A DNA stretch of 64,000 bases, from contig JAEHOE010000031.1 in NCBI GenBank assembly GCA_016858145.1, positions 620,001 to 684,000 on the forward strand, given 5' to 3'. The DNA comes from Edaphochlamys debaryana. Its lineage: Eukaryota; Chlorophyta; Chlorophyceae; Chlamydomonadales. This document shows, piece after piece, positions 1 to 10,279 of the stretch. Under the pieces are notes generated by a model. It was not told the DNA's origin and did not search any database. It saw only the letters and a program-made list of their open reading frames with translations. The first letter of the stretch is position 1, and each line of letters begins with the position of its first letter. The position numbers and the translations under genes were made by a program.

Positions 1-3000
1 CGCTTGCTTCCAACACGCAAGGAACCGAACTCGAGAGGGCATGAGCAGCCCGGCCTTCTCCAGCCGCAAGTGGAGGAAAGCAGTGGGTGCACGCAAGGCT
101 TGCCTCCCACGCCCCCGAAAACGCACCCAAGAAAGCAGCTGCAGACCGCAAGTGGATATAAGCCGTGATTGCGTGCCGCGGCTTGCCCCTCAGAAAGGGT
201 TCCCAAGGGGGCACGTGCAGCCCGGACTCCCCAAGCCGTGTGGGGAGGAAGGCCATGGCTGCACGGAGCCGCTTCCCTCCCACACGCAAGGAACCGAGCT
301 CCAGAGGGCACACGCTACCCACGCAGCCCGGCCTCCCCAAGCCGTGGGGGAAGAGAGGCCGTGGCTACATGCGCGGCTTGCCTCCCACGCGCAAGGAAGC
401 GAGTTCGAGAGGGCGGGTGCAGCCCGGCCTCCTCAAGCCGTGGGGGGAAAGAAGGCCGTGGCTAAACGCAGCGGCTTGAATCCCACTCCCCAGAAAGCGA
501 ACTCAAGAGGGCGGAAGTAGCCCAGCCTCCTGAAACCGTGTGGGGTGAAAGGCCGTGGCTCTACACAGCGGCTTGCCTCCCATGCGCAAGGAAGCGAGCA
601 AGAGAGGACGGATGCAGCCCGGCCTTCTCAAGCCGTGGGGGATGGTGTGAGGCCGGTCGGCTTGAGTCGTTCACGATGTCCGGACATGGGCACACCACAT
701 CGGCCTGAACCGTCAACCACGAAGCCGCAGAGTGTTAACGAGAAGAACTTGAGACGTGAATGGTCGCTGACCTCGCGACGTGTTGAAGCGGGCGTGTGGT
801 TCTCGGGGAGGCCGCGGAAGATGAAGTTGTTATCGCGTGATCGAACCGCGAACTAAGGCAATGATTACGCGAAACTCAAGTCGAAAGCACTCAACGTCCA
901 AGATGTCGAAAGTCGAGCTTTCAAGCGCTCGGATAACTGTGCCAACTCACAATCTCTGTCCACAAGAAACGGACAAAAAACGCCCAGGTGTCAAGGCGCT
1001 GAGAGCCCTCCGCTTCCGCTTCGTTTCGCTGCGCTCCACTCCGCGGAGCTATGGCTTAAGGCCCTCCCTTCGGTCGGGACCAACCCGTAGCCATGGCAAG
1101 AGTTGTTTCCCGCGAGGAAGCGGTGAGGCGGGGAGGCGGTGTGGCGAGGCAGGAAGGCGGCGAGGCCAGAAGGGGCTCAGGCCGCCCAGCCAGAAGGGGT
1201 CGGAGGTGGGAAAGCGGTGAGGTGCTGAGGCGGATATCGTCCGAGGCAGCAAGGGTCAGCCCGGCGTCCTGCAGCCGCAAGTGGAGGTAAGCTGTGTTTG
1301 CGCGCCGCTTGCCTGCCACGCCCTAGAAAGCGCTCCCAAAAGGGCATGCACAGCCCGGCCTCCTTCAGCCGCAAGTGGAGGCAAGCCGTGATTGCGCGCC
1401 GCTTGCCTGCCCAGAAAGCGCTCCCAAGAGGGCATGCGCGGCCCAGCCTCCTTCCGCAGCAAGTGGAGGCAAGCCGTGATTGCGCGCCGCTTGCCTCCCA
1501 CGCCCCAGGAAGCGCTCCCAAGAGGGCATGCACAGCCCGGCCTCCTTCCGTCGCAAGTGGAGGAAGGCCGTGGCTGCACGCAGCGGCCTGCCTCCCGCGC
1601 CAACCAGAGCAAATTTGAAAGGGCGGGTGCAACCCCATCTCCTCAAGCCGCGTGTGCGGGGAGATAGGCCGTTGCTACACGCGGCGGCTTGCCTCACACG
1701 CCCAAGAAGGCGAACTCTAGAGGGCGGGTGCAGCCCCGCCTCCTCAAGCCGTGGGGAGGGGAAGGCCGTTGCTACACGCGGCGGCTTGCCTCACACGCCC
1801 AAGAAGGCGAACTCTAGAGGGCGGGTGCAGCCCCGCCTCCTCAAGCCGTGGGGAGGGGAAGGCCGTGGCAACCCGGCCTTCTGCAGCAACAAGGGGGTAG
1901 ATGCAGACCCGGCCTCCTTCAGTCGCAAGTGGAGGAAGGCCGTCTTTGCGCGCCGCTTGCCTCCCACGCCCCAGCCAGGAAGGGCACACAAGAGGGCAGA
2001 TGCAGAGCCGGCCTCCTCCAGCCTCAAGTGGAGGAAGGCCGTGATTGCGCGCCGCTTGCCTCCCACGCCCCAAAACGTGCAGCCAAGGAACCGAACTCAG
2101 GAGGGCTGGTGCAGCCCGGCCTCCTCAAGCCGTGTGGGATGAAAGGCCGTGCCTACACGCAGCGGCTTGCCTCCCACGCGCAAGGGCACGCTAGGAAGCG
2201 AACCCGACAGGGCGGGTGCAGTCCGGCCTCCTTAACCCGTGGGGGAAGGAGACCGAGGCTACACGCAGCGGCTTGCCTCCCACGCGTAAGGAGCCGAGCT
2301 CGAGAGGCAGGCGCAACCCACGCTCCTCAAGCCGTAAGGGAAGGAAGGCCGTGGCTACACGCAGCGGCTTGCCTCCCATGCGATAGGAAGCAAACCCGAG
2401 AGGGCGGGTGCAGCCCGGCCTCCTCAAGCCGTGGGGGAAGGAAGGCCGTGGCTACATGGAGCCGCTTGCCTTCAACACGCAAGGAACCGAACTCGAGAGG
2501 GCATGCGCAGCCCGGCCTTCTCCAGCCGCAAGTGGAGGAAAGCCGTGTGTGCACGCAAGGCTTGCCTCCCACGCCCCCGAAAACGCACCCAAGAAAGCAG
2601 CTGCAGACCGCAAGTAGATATAAGCCGTGATTGCGTGCCGCGGCTTGCCCCCCAGAAAGGGTTCCCAAGGGGGCACGTGCAGCCCGGACTCCCCAAGCCG
2701 TGTGGGGAGGAAGGCCGTGGCTGCACGGAGCCGCTTCCCTCCCACACGCAAGGAAGCGAGCAAGAGAGGGCGGATGCAGCCCGGCCTCCTCAAGCCGTGT
2801 GGGGTAAAAGGCGGTGGCTACACGGAGCCGCTTTCCTCCCACGCAAGGAACCGAGCTCGAGAGGGCACACGCTACACACGCAGCCCGGCCTCCCCAAGCC
2901 GTGGGGGAAGAGAGGCCGTGGCTAAACGCAGCGGCTTGAATCCCACTCCCCAGAATGCGAACTCAAGAGGGCCTCCTGAAACCGTGTGGGGTAAAAGGCC

Positions 3001-3300
3001 GTGGCTCTACACAGCGGCTTCCCTCCCATGCGCAAGGAAGTGAGCAAGAGAGGACGGATGTAGCCCAGCCTTCTCAAGCCGTGGGGGGTGGTGTGAGGCT
3101 GGTCGGCTTGAGTCGTTCACGATGTCCGGACATGGGCACACCACATCGGCCTGAACCGTCGCACATGCGCAAGGAAATGAGCAAGAGAGGACGGATGCAG
3201 CCCAGCCTTCTCAAGCCGTGGGGGGTGGTGTGAGGCCGGTCGGCTTGAGTCGTTCACGATGTCCGGACATGGGCACCCACATCGGCCTAAACCTTCAACC
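1..3300. repeat. Degenerate GC-rich tandem satellite
   Basis: The stretch is built from loosely conserved units of very roughly 75-100 bases. Each unit carries the recurring words GGCTTGCCTCCCACGC, GAGAGGGCGGGTGCAGCC and CTCAAGCCGTGGGG, and units differ by substitutions and small indels. Positions 1740-1860 hold two nearly identical adjacent units. A higher-order repeat is also visible: the block from 1 matches the block from about 2462 almost base for base over several hundred bases, giving a period near 2.46 kb. Reading frames inside it are R/P/A-rich and repeat with the DNA, so I take none as a gene. Confidence 0.85.
643..1075. repeat. Non-satellite module, copy A
   Basis: This module of lower GC interrupts the satellite. 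It begins near GGTCGGCTTGAGTCGTTC, includes ATGTCCGGACATGGGC, and ends in a pyrimidine-rich stretch followed by CTCCGCGGAG. A close copy lies at about 3090-3640. No credible coding frame is seen. It could be a remnant of a mobile element trapped in the array. Confidence 0.7.
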
Positions 3301-3660
3301 ACGGAAGCCGCAGAGTGTTACCGCGAAGACTTGAAGTCGCGAATGGTCGCTGACGTCGCGACGTGTTGAAGCGGGCGTGTGGTTCTCGGAGAGGCCGCGG
3401 AAGTTGAAGATGCTAACGCGTGATCGAACCGCGAACTAAGGCAATGATTACGCGAAACTCAAGCCGAAAGCACTCAACGTCCAAGATGTCGAAAGTCGAG
3501 CGTTCGAGCGCGCGGATAACCGTGCCAACTCACAATCTCTGTCCACAAGAAACGGACAAAAAACGCCCAGTTGTCAAGCCGCTGAGAGCCCTCCGCTTCC
3601 GCTTCGTTTCGCTGCGCTCCACTCCGCGGAGCTACGGGGACGGGGACTTTCGGTCGTCAC
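3090..3660. repeat. Non-satellite module, copy B, with internal partial duplication
   Basis: This is a second copy of the module at 643-1075. Its first part (GTCGGCTTGAGTCGTTCACG and the following GTCCGGACATGGGC) occurs twice, near 3108 and 3244, separated by a single satellite unit. This suggests unequal exchange within the array. Confidence 0.7.
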
Positions 3661-4019
3661 GCCACGTCGTTAGGGCTGGGCCCGTAGAATAGAACCCCCC
3701 TCAGATTTCGACCGCCGTTTCTGAGTGTCTGGGTATGGCCCTCCCATACCAGCACCACCCTAGCAACAGCACAAGCCACTGCCACGGGGTCGCCACCGTG
3801 GGGCTTGTCCCCGCCTGGATCTCCAGGCCATAGACCGCAGTTGGCCCTGTTACACGGACACCCTACTGCACAGGTCTGCGTAGTCTGCGTAACACGCCCT
3901 ACGCCACAACCAAGCGCTTCGCTTCGTTGATGTCTTCTAACCCTACTGCACGCCCGTCAGAACCCGTACTTCATCCAGCCCTCACCCTCAAAGAACCTAT
4001 TCTCTTGGCGGCCTGAGCG
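3661..4019. other. Non-coding stretch between satellite and retroelement fragment
   Basis: The sequence is of moderate GC, with no conserved reading frame or RNA gene that I can recognise. It may be the 3' flank of the minus-strand retroelement fragment that follows. Confidence 0.4.
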
Positions 4020-4885
4020 CAGCAAAAGAGTGAAGCGCCCCCCAAAACTCAGCTGACACCAGCACACGTCCTCGGTTCAGCACCCCGAGACGATTCCCAT
4101 TCTCCCTTGTCGCGAGCAGGTATCGGCGTCCCTTCCCCATGGCTGTGGTGGCTGCAAGACACACCAATCCCAGACCCTCTGATCCACTCCCTCCGTAGGT
4201 CGAGCCAAAGGTTGAACCGGCGGAGCGGCCAGGTCCACGGCATGCCCTGCTCGCCCCCTGGACATGCGCACATCTCATCAACCCAGCCCTGTGCCAAGTA
4301 ACACTTCCAAAAGTGGTGCAGCCTGTCACCTCCTTGCATTGCAATCTCACATGGGCACGTGGCCACCCCTTCATGTGCTGAAAAGCCATTAAAACCGTTC
4401 TGCGCCAAGCGCCAAAGAGCTTCCTTCCACACGTTCTCCCAGTGCAGGGCCCACAGCCTGCGGAAGGTGGCTTGCTTGTTGATCCAAGAGATCCGACTCG
4501 TCCTGCCCCGCCAATCAAAGCCTCTGCCATAAAATCTAAATGCTTGCCTTTCACATACTACTCACAAGCGGCTCCATCTGCAGGGCCGTGGCCAAGCACA
4601 CCGACAGCCTAGCCGCTGGCACAAGCGTCTGTCCGATCGCCAACCTATGCATCCCAAAAGTTCTTTCCATGCCTCTTCCTCTGGGCAGGCCAAGTCCGGG
4701 TTCTCTACCACCTCCCTTGCTGCTTGCACCCACGTTGTGGGGTTATGGCCCATCAAGCTATCAAGCCTCCCCAGGAGCGCAGGGCCATTGCGGAGCGCTA
4801 CGGGTAGTGCCTCATAAACCCCTCGTCCCCACAGACCAACGATGATGTCTTCTTTCACCCTTCTTGAGCACTCGCTCCTAGCCAT
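4020..4885 (-). mobile_element. Probable LINE-type retroelement fragment, frameshifted
   Basis: On the minus strand two reading frames join into a plausible protein tail. The upstream part (4885-4562) reads as a helical segment containing DIIVGLWGRGVYEAL. The downstream part (about 4530-4049) contains LWRLAQNGFNGFSAHEG, then a C-x-C ... H-H-F-W-K-C pattern. The spacing resembles the zinc-binding segment that follows reverse transcriptase in many LINEs (zf-RVT type). The frames change at least once between the two parts, and no RT catalytic core (YxDD) is present, so this is a dead 3' fragment at best. The family call is from motif shape only. Confidence 0.4.
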
Positions 4886-4920
4886 AGGTGGCAGCCTGCC
4901 CCCCTGGGCTCCATTAAGCC

Positions 4921-5479
4921 AAGGCCTTGTAGGGTGCAGGCCCCCGCGGGCCGGCCTCTTCCTCTACACAGCTTTCAGCTGCCGTGAGGCCCATCTGGCT
5001 TCCCGTCACCGTCACTGACGCCGCCGAGGATTCATCTCACGGCCGCCAGAAAGGGTGCATGGAAGTTGTCACGGGGGTTGGCTCCGTGCTTCATCAGCAT
5101 GCGGACGATGGCGTCATGTCCTCCCTCGGCCGCAAGCTTGAGAGCTTCGCGCTGGCAGGCGGCCGCGTCAGCCCCCGCCACCAGCAGAGCCCCCACCACC
5201 GCGGTGTCACCCCGGTGGGAGGCTATGCGGAGCACGTCACCAAAGTTGGAGTTTACGCTGGCACCGGCCTTCAGCATGGTGTGCAGCTGCAGGGCGCACG
5301 GCCAGGTGAGTGAGCGATAGGGCCCTGACAAGGGTCTGACGGGTGGCAAGGTAGCGGAACGGGGAAGTGTGGGACCCGAGGAGGAGCGCTACATCCCGCT
5401 CCCACGAGGCCCTGCCCGCCATCCCCAACCTTCACGCACCCGGTATGGCTTCTTTCGTCACGTCGCCGCCGGCCTACAC
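4921..5479 (-). pseudogene. Duplicated ankyrin exon with a broken splice donor
   Basis: This segment is a close copy of 7074-7616, which holds exon 5 of the neighbouring ankyrin gene and its flanking introns. The frame over the exon copy is still open and encodes the same repeats (LKAGASVNSNFG, GADAAACQ, LMKHGANP) with a few changes (C to D, R to H). The splice donor that reads GAG|GTGAAT in the functional exon reads GAG|ATGAAT here, around 5034-5035, so the copy cannot be spliced normally. The acceptor side is kept. It lies downstream of the parent gene's stop codon on the same strand, and is best read as a segmental duplicate that no longer contributes protein. An open frame plus a dead donor suggests a recent event. 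Confidence 0.75.
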
Positions 5480-5494
5480 GGAAAGCACTCTTGC

Positions 5495-5571
5495 GCCCTT
5501 GCGGACAGGAGGGTTGCTCCCCATGAGGGGGATCCTTAATCCTGCGCCTTAGACCACTCGGCCACCACACC
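5495..5571 (-). pseudogene. Truncated tRNA-Leu(AAG)-like sequence
   Basis: Read on the minus strand from 5571, the sequence begins GGTGTGG (5' acceptor strand). It continues with a match to the internal A box (TGGCCGAGTGG), a D arm ending TAAGGC, and an anticodon arm CAGGA-TTAAGG in which the anticodon would be AAG. After the anticodon loop there are about 23 bases that could be an intron, then TCCTG, which would close the anticodon stem. No T arm, B box or 3' acceptor strand follows. The sequence runs into the duplicated ankyrin segment at about 5480. It could be a tRNA pseudogene or the head of a tRNA-derived SINE. Confidence 0.6.
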
Positions 5572-5580
5572 TTCCCTGAG

Positions 5581-6389
5581 TTCTCAGGGCCAAGGTAACT
5601 CACATCTTGGTGCCAGAAGGGGAGCTGCAGCAAGATACACCCCAACATTCAGTGCGGCAAAGCAGTGGTTCGAGGTGGTGCCCAGAAGCGGCAGGTGGGT
5701 GGCGGGGGGGGGGGGGCTAGGGAAGGGCAGCAAAGGGCAAGGGAGGGCAGAGCAGGCCAGTTCAGGCCCGAGGAGGTCGGGCCAGGCCAGTCGAGGGGGA
5801 AGGTCCGGGGAGGCAAGGGCGGCTGGGCGGGCCAGCGGAAGTTAGGGGAGGGAAGGCTAAGGGAGGCAAGGGGAAGGCTAGAGGAGGTCGGGGAAAGGGG
5901 TTGCCCCCCGGGGTTGCCCAAGGGTGCCGGCTGAACCAGGAGATGCCGGCTCAGGTGCTTGGACCCCTGACACCCCTGTCAGGGCTTCAGGTCGCGCCCG
6001 TGGCTTTGGTCTCAGCCTGGGCTTGCACTCCTTGCAGTAGTGACGCTGCGTTTACCTTGCCCAGATTATTGAGTGGGGCTGCGATGCCAGAACCGGGAGT
6101 GGCTTTGATTGCGCCCGCCCCCTCCGCTTTACATAACATCTTAACGCCCCGCACCGGTCTATCAAGGTCAGGCGCACCTACTCAGTAACGTACGGCACAA
6201 GCGCACAGCCGGGCTGACTGCTCCACCCGCGCATCGCTTATCGAGCCACCTCAGTCGAACTTATCGGGCCAAAACTGCAGGCTTGGCCCTACTCCCTTCC
6301 CGGCCTCTGTGCAGGACAGCTCCAGTTCTCGTTCCAAGCGCTCACCCGCGCAGGGTCTTGAAGAGCCTGGGGCCCACGCGGCCTTCCCC
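5581..6389. other. Low-complexity purine tract and 3' flank of the ankyrin gene
   Basis: About 5690-5930 is a purine-rich, imperfectly repeated tract on the plus strand (GGGAGGCAAGG-like words and a run of G near 5704). The remainder lies downstream of the minus-strand stop at 6390 and probably includes its 3' UTR. No gene is seen here. Confidence 0.5.
6129..6133 (-). promoter_or_regulatory. Candidate polyadenylation signal TGTAA
   Basis: TGTAA on the minus strand lies about 260 bases after the stop codon of the ankyrin gene. TGTAA is the usual polyadenylation signal in volvocine algae. Confidence 0.5.
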
Positions 6390-9224
6390 CTACCTCTTGG
6401 CCCGCATGGCCTCCCGCAGCAGCTGCTGAATGCCCCCCCAGCCCTCATACTCCGCCGCCTGCAGCGCCCAGCCGTCCCGCGCCCGTACGTCCACGCGCCC
6501 GTCCTCCAGCAACAGCCGCACCACGCCCTCGTGCCCTGCCTGGACGCAGCAACGGGGCGAGAGCAGAAAGGGCAGCGAGCGCGTGGTTTGCGCGCAAGGC
6601 AAGACCTGGTCAGAGACACGGCATGTGAAGGGAGGCGGCGAATTGCTGTATGTTTGGGTCCAGCGCAGCGAGCCCACGAGGCCGAGGACAGCGAGGCCGA
6701 GCGCCCACCTTGCTTGCGTCCAGGAGCGCCGCCGAGCCGTTGACAGTTGGGTCGGCGCCGTGCTGCAGCAGCACCCGGGCCATGGCTTCGAGGCCCATGC
6801 GGCAGGCCACCTGGATGGCCAGGTTGTTGTGGAGCCGCGGGTCGGCCCCCGCCGTCAGCATGGCCTCCACCACCTCGGTGGACCCCGACCTGCGCAAGAG
6901 GGGGGGGGGCACGGGGCATGGGACTTGTTGCTTCAGCCGGCGTGCTTTGGCCTCGCCTGCGCTCGGCCTAACCATTTCCCATGCAATGGCAATGGCTGCA
7001 GTACCTGCGGTAGGTTGTGCTGGTGTACACAGCCCCCCCAGGGAAGAGGCCATGAGTGTCAGGGGCCAGCCCGTAGGCCTTGCAGGGTGCAGGCCCGCGG
7101 GCCAACCTCTTCCTCGACACAGCTTTCAACTGCCGTGAGGCCCATCTGGCTTCCCGTCACCATCACCTACGGCGCCGAGGATTCACCTCACGGCCGCCAG
7201 GAAGGGTGCATGGAAGTTGTCACAGGGGTTAGCTCCGTGCTTCATCAGCATGCGGACGATGGCGTCGTGGCCTCCCTCGGCCGCAAGCTTGAGAGCGTCG
7301 CTCTGGCAGGCGGCCGCGTCGGCCCCCGCCGCCAGCAGAGCCCCCACCACGGCGGTGTCACCCCGGCGGGAGGCTATGCGGAGCACGCAACCAAAGTTGG
7401 AGTTTACGCTGGCACCGGCCTTGAGCATGAGGTGCAGCTGCAGGGCGCACGGCCAGGAGGGTGAGCAATACGGCACTGGCATGGGTGGCACTGTAGCGGA
7501 ACGGGGAAGTGTGGGACCCGAGGAGGAGCGCTACATCCCGCTCCCACGAGGGCGTGCGCGCCATCCCCAACCTTCACCCGGTATGGCTTCTTTCGTCACG
7601 TCGCCGCCGGCCTACACCTTTGCGCCCAGTGTGCTGCCCGCCACTCACCAGCTCCGTGCAGCCCGACTCAGCCGCCGCCAAAAGCGCGTGGCTGGCTGCC
7701 ACCACAGGCGCCGAGCCCACAGCCAGCAGCCTCCGCACCACCGACAGCCGCCGGGCCAGCCGGGCCGGGCCTGGCTCATCCCCATTCCGCGCGGATTCCT
7801 GTGCCTGTCCGCTGCCGCAATCCTCCGCCGCCACCGCTCCCGCCTTTGCTGCCTCCACCGCAGCCATGTCTGCGGCCAGGTCGGCCGAGGCGCAGACCGC
7901 TTGCAGCGCGTCGCCCCGGTTGCCCACGGGCACGTGCTCCCACCCGGGCTGCAGCAGCACCTCCACCATGGTTTCATCCACGGCCCCCGCCGCCGCAGTC
8001 AACGCCCGTCCGCTGGCGGCGGAGGGGTTGGCACCCGCCGCCAGGAGCAGCTGTGCGAGCTCCAGGTCCCCAGCCCTGAGGGTGCAACACACGACGGCGG
8101 GAAACTTGGCCTGACTCTGTTCCTTACCGTATCAGGGGTTCTGTCCACTGGGTGCTTCGCCTGATCAAGCTCCATCGTACCTGGCCGCAAGGGTGAGGCA
8201 GATGCTGCCGCACACCCGGGGGTCGGCTCCCGCGTCCAGCAGACACCGCACCACGACCAGCCGGTCCTCCGCCCCAGCCTCAGTCGCTCCTCCAGCTCCC
8301 CTCTTGGGCGCCTGCTGCACGGCCGTTTCGCACGCGATCTGCAGCGATCGGCTCTCGTTGGCCTTGGGGTTGGCTCCCGCGGCCAGCAGGGCCATGAGAA
8401 TGGGCTTTGCGGGCGGTCCGGCGCGCGCTGCCCGGTCCAGGGGATCACTCATGGTGGCCCGTGAGGCCAAGCCGGCGCCGGCTGGGCGGGGCGCCAGCAG
8501 CCAGGTGAGGGTGCGCAGGTGGCCCGCGCTGGCGGCGTTGAGGACCAGGTCACCAGCCTGCGGAGGGGGCGGAGGGCGCCTGAGGCAGAGAGACCGGATA
8601 CCCGCGCCTCCTTTCGTGTGCTCTTTCCACTCCTCCTATCTCCATCTGGACGCATGCCCCGTCACTCCGCAAGTGATAAGGACTTACGTGAGTGTCCAGC
8701 GCGGCTCCCTGAGCGGCCAGCGCCTGCAAGAGCTCCAGCTGTGAGGCGTCGCCTGCCCCGCCAGTGCTCTCGTGTGGGGCTGATTGGTGCGCTCCTTGGG
8801 GGCACTCCAGGGCCGCACGGGCCAACTGGACGCCCCCATAGGCTAGTCCTGCCGCTACCTTCTCTCCATGCACATTGTTAAGGAATCTAGCGGCCAGGGG
8901 CGCACAGCTGACGGCGGCCTGGGGAGGTGGGGAGGGGCGGGAGACGCGGGGGATGGGGACAACGGGACATGTCGATACTCACATGTCGGGGCCAAAAACA
9001 TCGCAGCGACCTGGCGCATCGTTCTTGGTATGCGCATCTGAACACATGTGATCCCAAGCCGGCCCATGGGCCTGTCTTCTACTTACGCGCCAAGCATCGC
9101 GCAAGACTGAGCACGCGCGGACGGCGCCACCAGCCCCACGCCCGGCCAAAATCAATATGGACTGCTGCAGATGAGCTGGCAGCTCAAGCAGTCTCGCAGG
9201 TTGAGCCTCCTGGCCTTCCTCCAT
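6390..9224 (-). CDS. Ankyrin-repeat protein with F-box-like N-terminus
   Basis: I join seven exons on the minus strand: 9224-9087, 8918-8688, 8557-8181, 8114-7649, 7437-7187, 6889-6709 and 6539-6390, giving about 597 residues. The ATG opens a segment with LLELPAHLQQSIL and ACSVLRDAWR, the look of a short F-box, which in such proteins would bind an SCF adaptor. The rest is ankyrin repeats recognisable by LLAAGANP, LLDAGADP, LLAAGADA and LLQHGADP at regular spacing, a protein-binding solenoid. Phases agree at every junction. The weakest one is the acceptor at 8114, which follows GAG instead of CAG, so that exon may start slightly differently. No transmembrane segment or enzyme domain is seen. 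Large families of such proteins are common in these algae. The target is unknown, and a duplicate of exon 5 lies downstream. Confidence 0.82.
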
Positions 9225-10279
9225 TTGCTCCTTTACGCCTGACGCGCGATACTCTTACGCGTCCTACGCACGACACTGTTAACAGTAGAATAAGTAGTGT
9301 TTAGCGCGCGGGCCTGAGCGGGGTCTGTGCGCTCTGCCCCGGCGAGCAACGGGCGGTCTGTACCCGTTGCGCAGGTGCTCTCCTGTATGCGTGGATATAG
9401 ATATGCAGATGCAGATAGAGATGCAGCTACGTGAGCATGCACTGGGTCAGCTCTGGGCCCTGCTCTTGCTCGGTGCCGTGCAGTTTCCTGCGCGGTAGCG
9501 GTTGACAAAGCGTTCTGTCGGAACTCGGAAGGCCCAGAGAAGGGGAGAGATCACACGGGGGCTACAGTATGCCCTTCCCCCTCCCTTTGCGGCAGCGCCT
9601 ACGTCGGAAGGCCCAGGGAAGGAGACAGAGAGAGACAGCAGAGTACAGGGTAGGGGCAGAAGCTTAGGTGCCGGTCGGTCGCCTCCGCGCCAGGCCCAGG
9701 AGGCAACCCCTGCCCCAAGGCCCAAGCTGCAGTTGCTGCCCTTCAGCAAGCTCCTACTCCTGTGTCTCCCTTGCTGCTTCGCCCTAAGTATGCACGCAGC
9801 CCTTGGTGAGGAGCGGGGGGGGCATCATCATCGGGGATCACTGTAAGTGACTCGCACTTCCAACCGCGCAGGCATCGCCTGCTTATATCTACACCTAAGC
9901 CGCTCAGCATATCGCAATGTCGGTTTGCACCAGGTGACCAAATGCTTAGTGTTCACAGGCACCGGGCCCCTCACATAGCGGCTCACTTATCGATGTCTCC
10001 TCTACTCTCCGAGGTTGCAAGTTCCAGTGGATCCGTCACAGGTCAAGCGTCAGTGCACCAGCGTCGTAGGTCAGCCACCTGCTGCTTGCCAGTCCGTCAA
10101 CACGCATGCGAGTCCCACCATACTAAACACGTCCCACACATATATCACACGGCCGCTCACGCCTCGCCCACCCCCAATGTGCAGCTGGGCTGCCCCTCGT
10201 GCGGCATGGGCCGACTTTCGGGTGGCTCCACCTGGAGCCCCCTTGCAAACGTGCCCCGCCGCCTAGCTAGACGAGCTGC
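9225..10279. other. Intergenic region upstream of the ankyrin gene
   Basis: This holds the promoter side of the ankyrin gene and the 3' flank of UDP-glucose dehydrogenase. I see no supported coding frame, RNA gene or repeat. Short open frames here are compositional. Confidence 0.5.

Noticed and set aside
41..3233. Multiple Arg/Pro-rich open frames in the satellite
   Set aside because: The frames repeat with the DNA units and exist on both strands; they follow from the array, not from selection for protein.
1..3300. CRISPR-like array
   Set aside because: Units are degenerate and contiguous, without identical short repeats and unique spacers, and the genome is eukaryotic.
6370..6393. Extra splice at the end of the first ankyrin gene, adding LFKTLRG
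   Set aside because: The implied intron would be only about 30 bases, too short to be spliced; the TAG at 6390 is taken as the stop.
9502..9846. Plus-strand frame with a hydrophobic C-terminal stretch
   Set aside because: No conserved motif, no supporting splice pattern and no plausible start context; left as intergenic.
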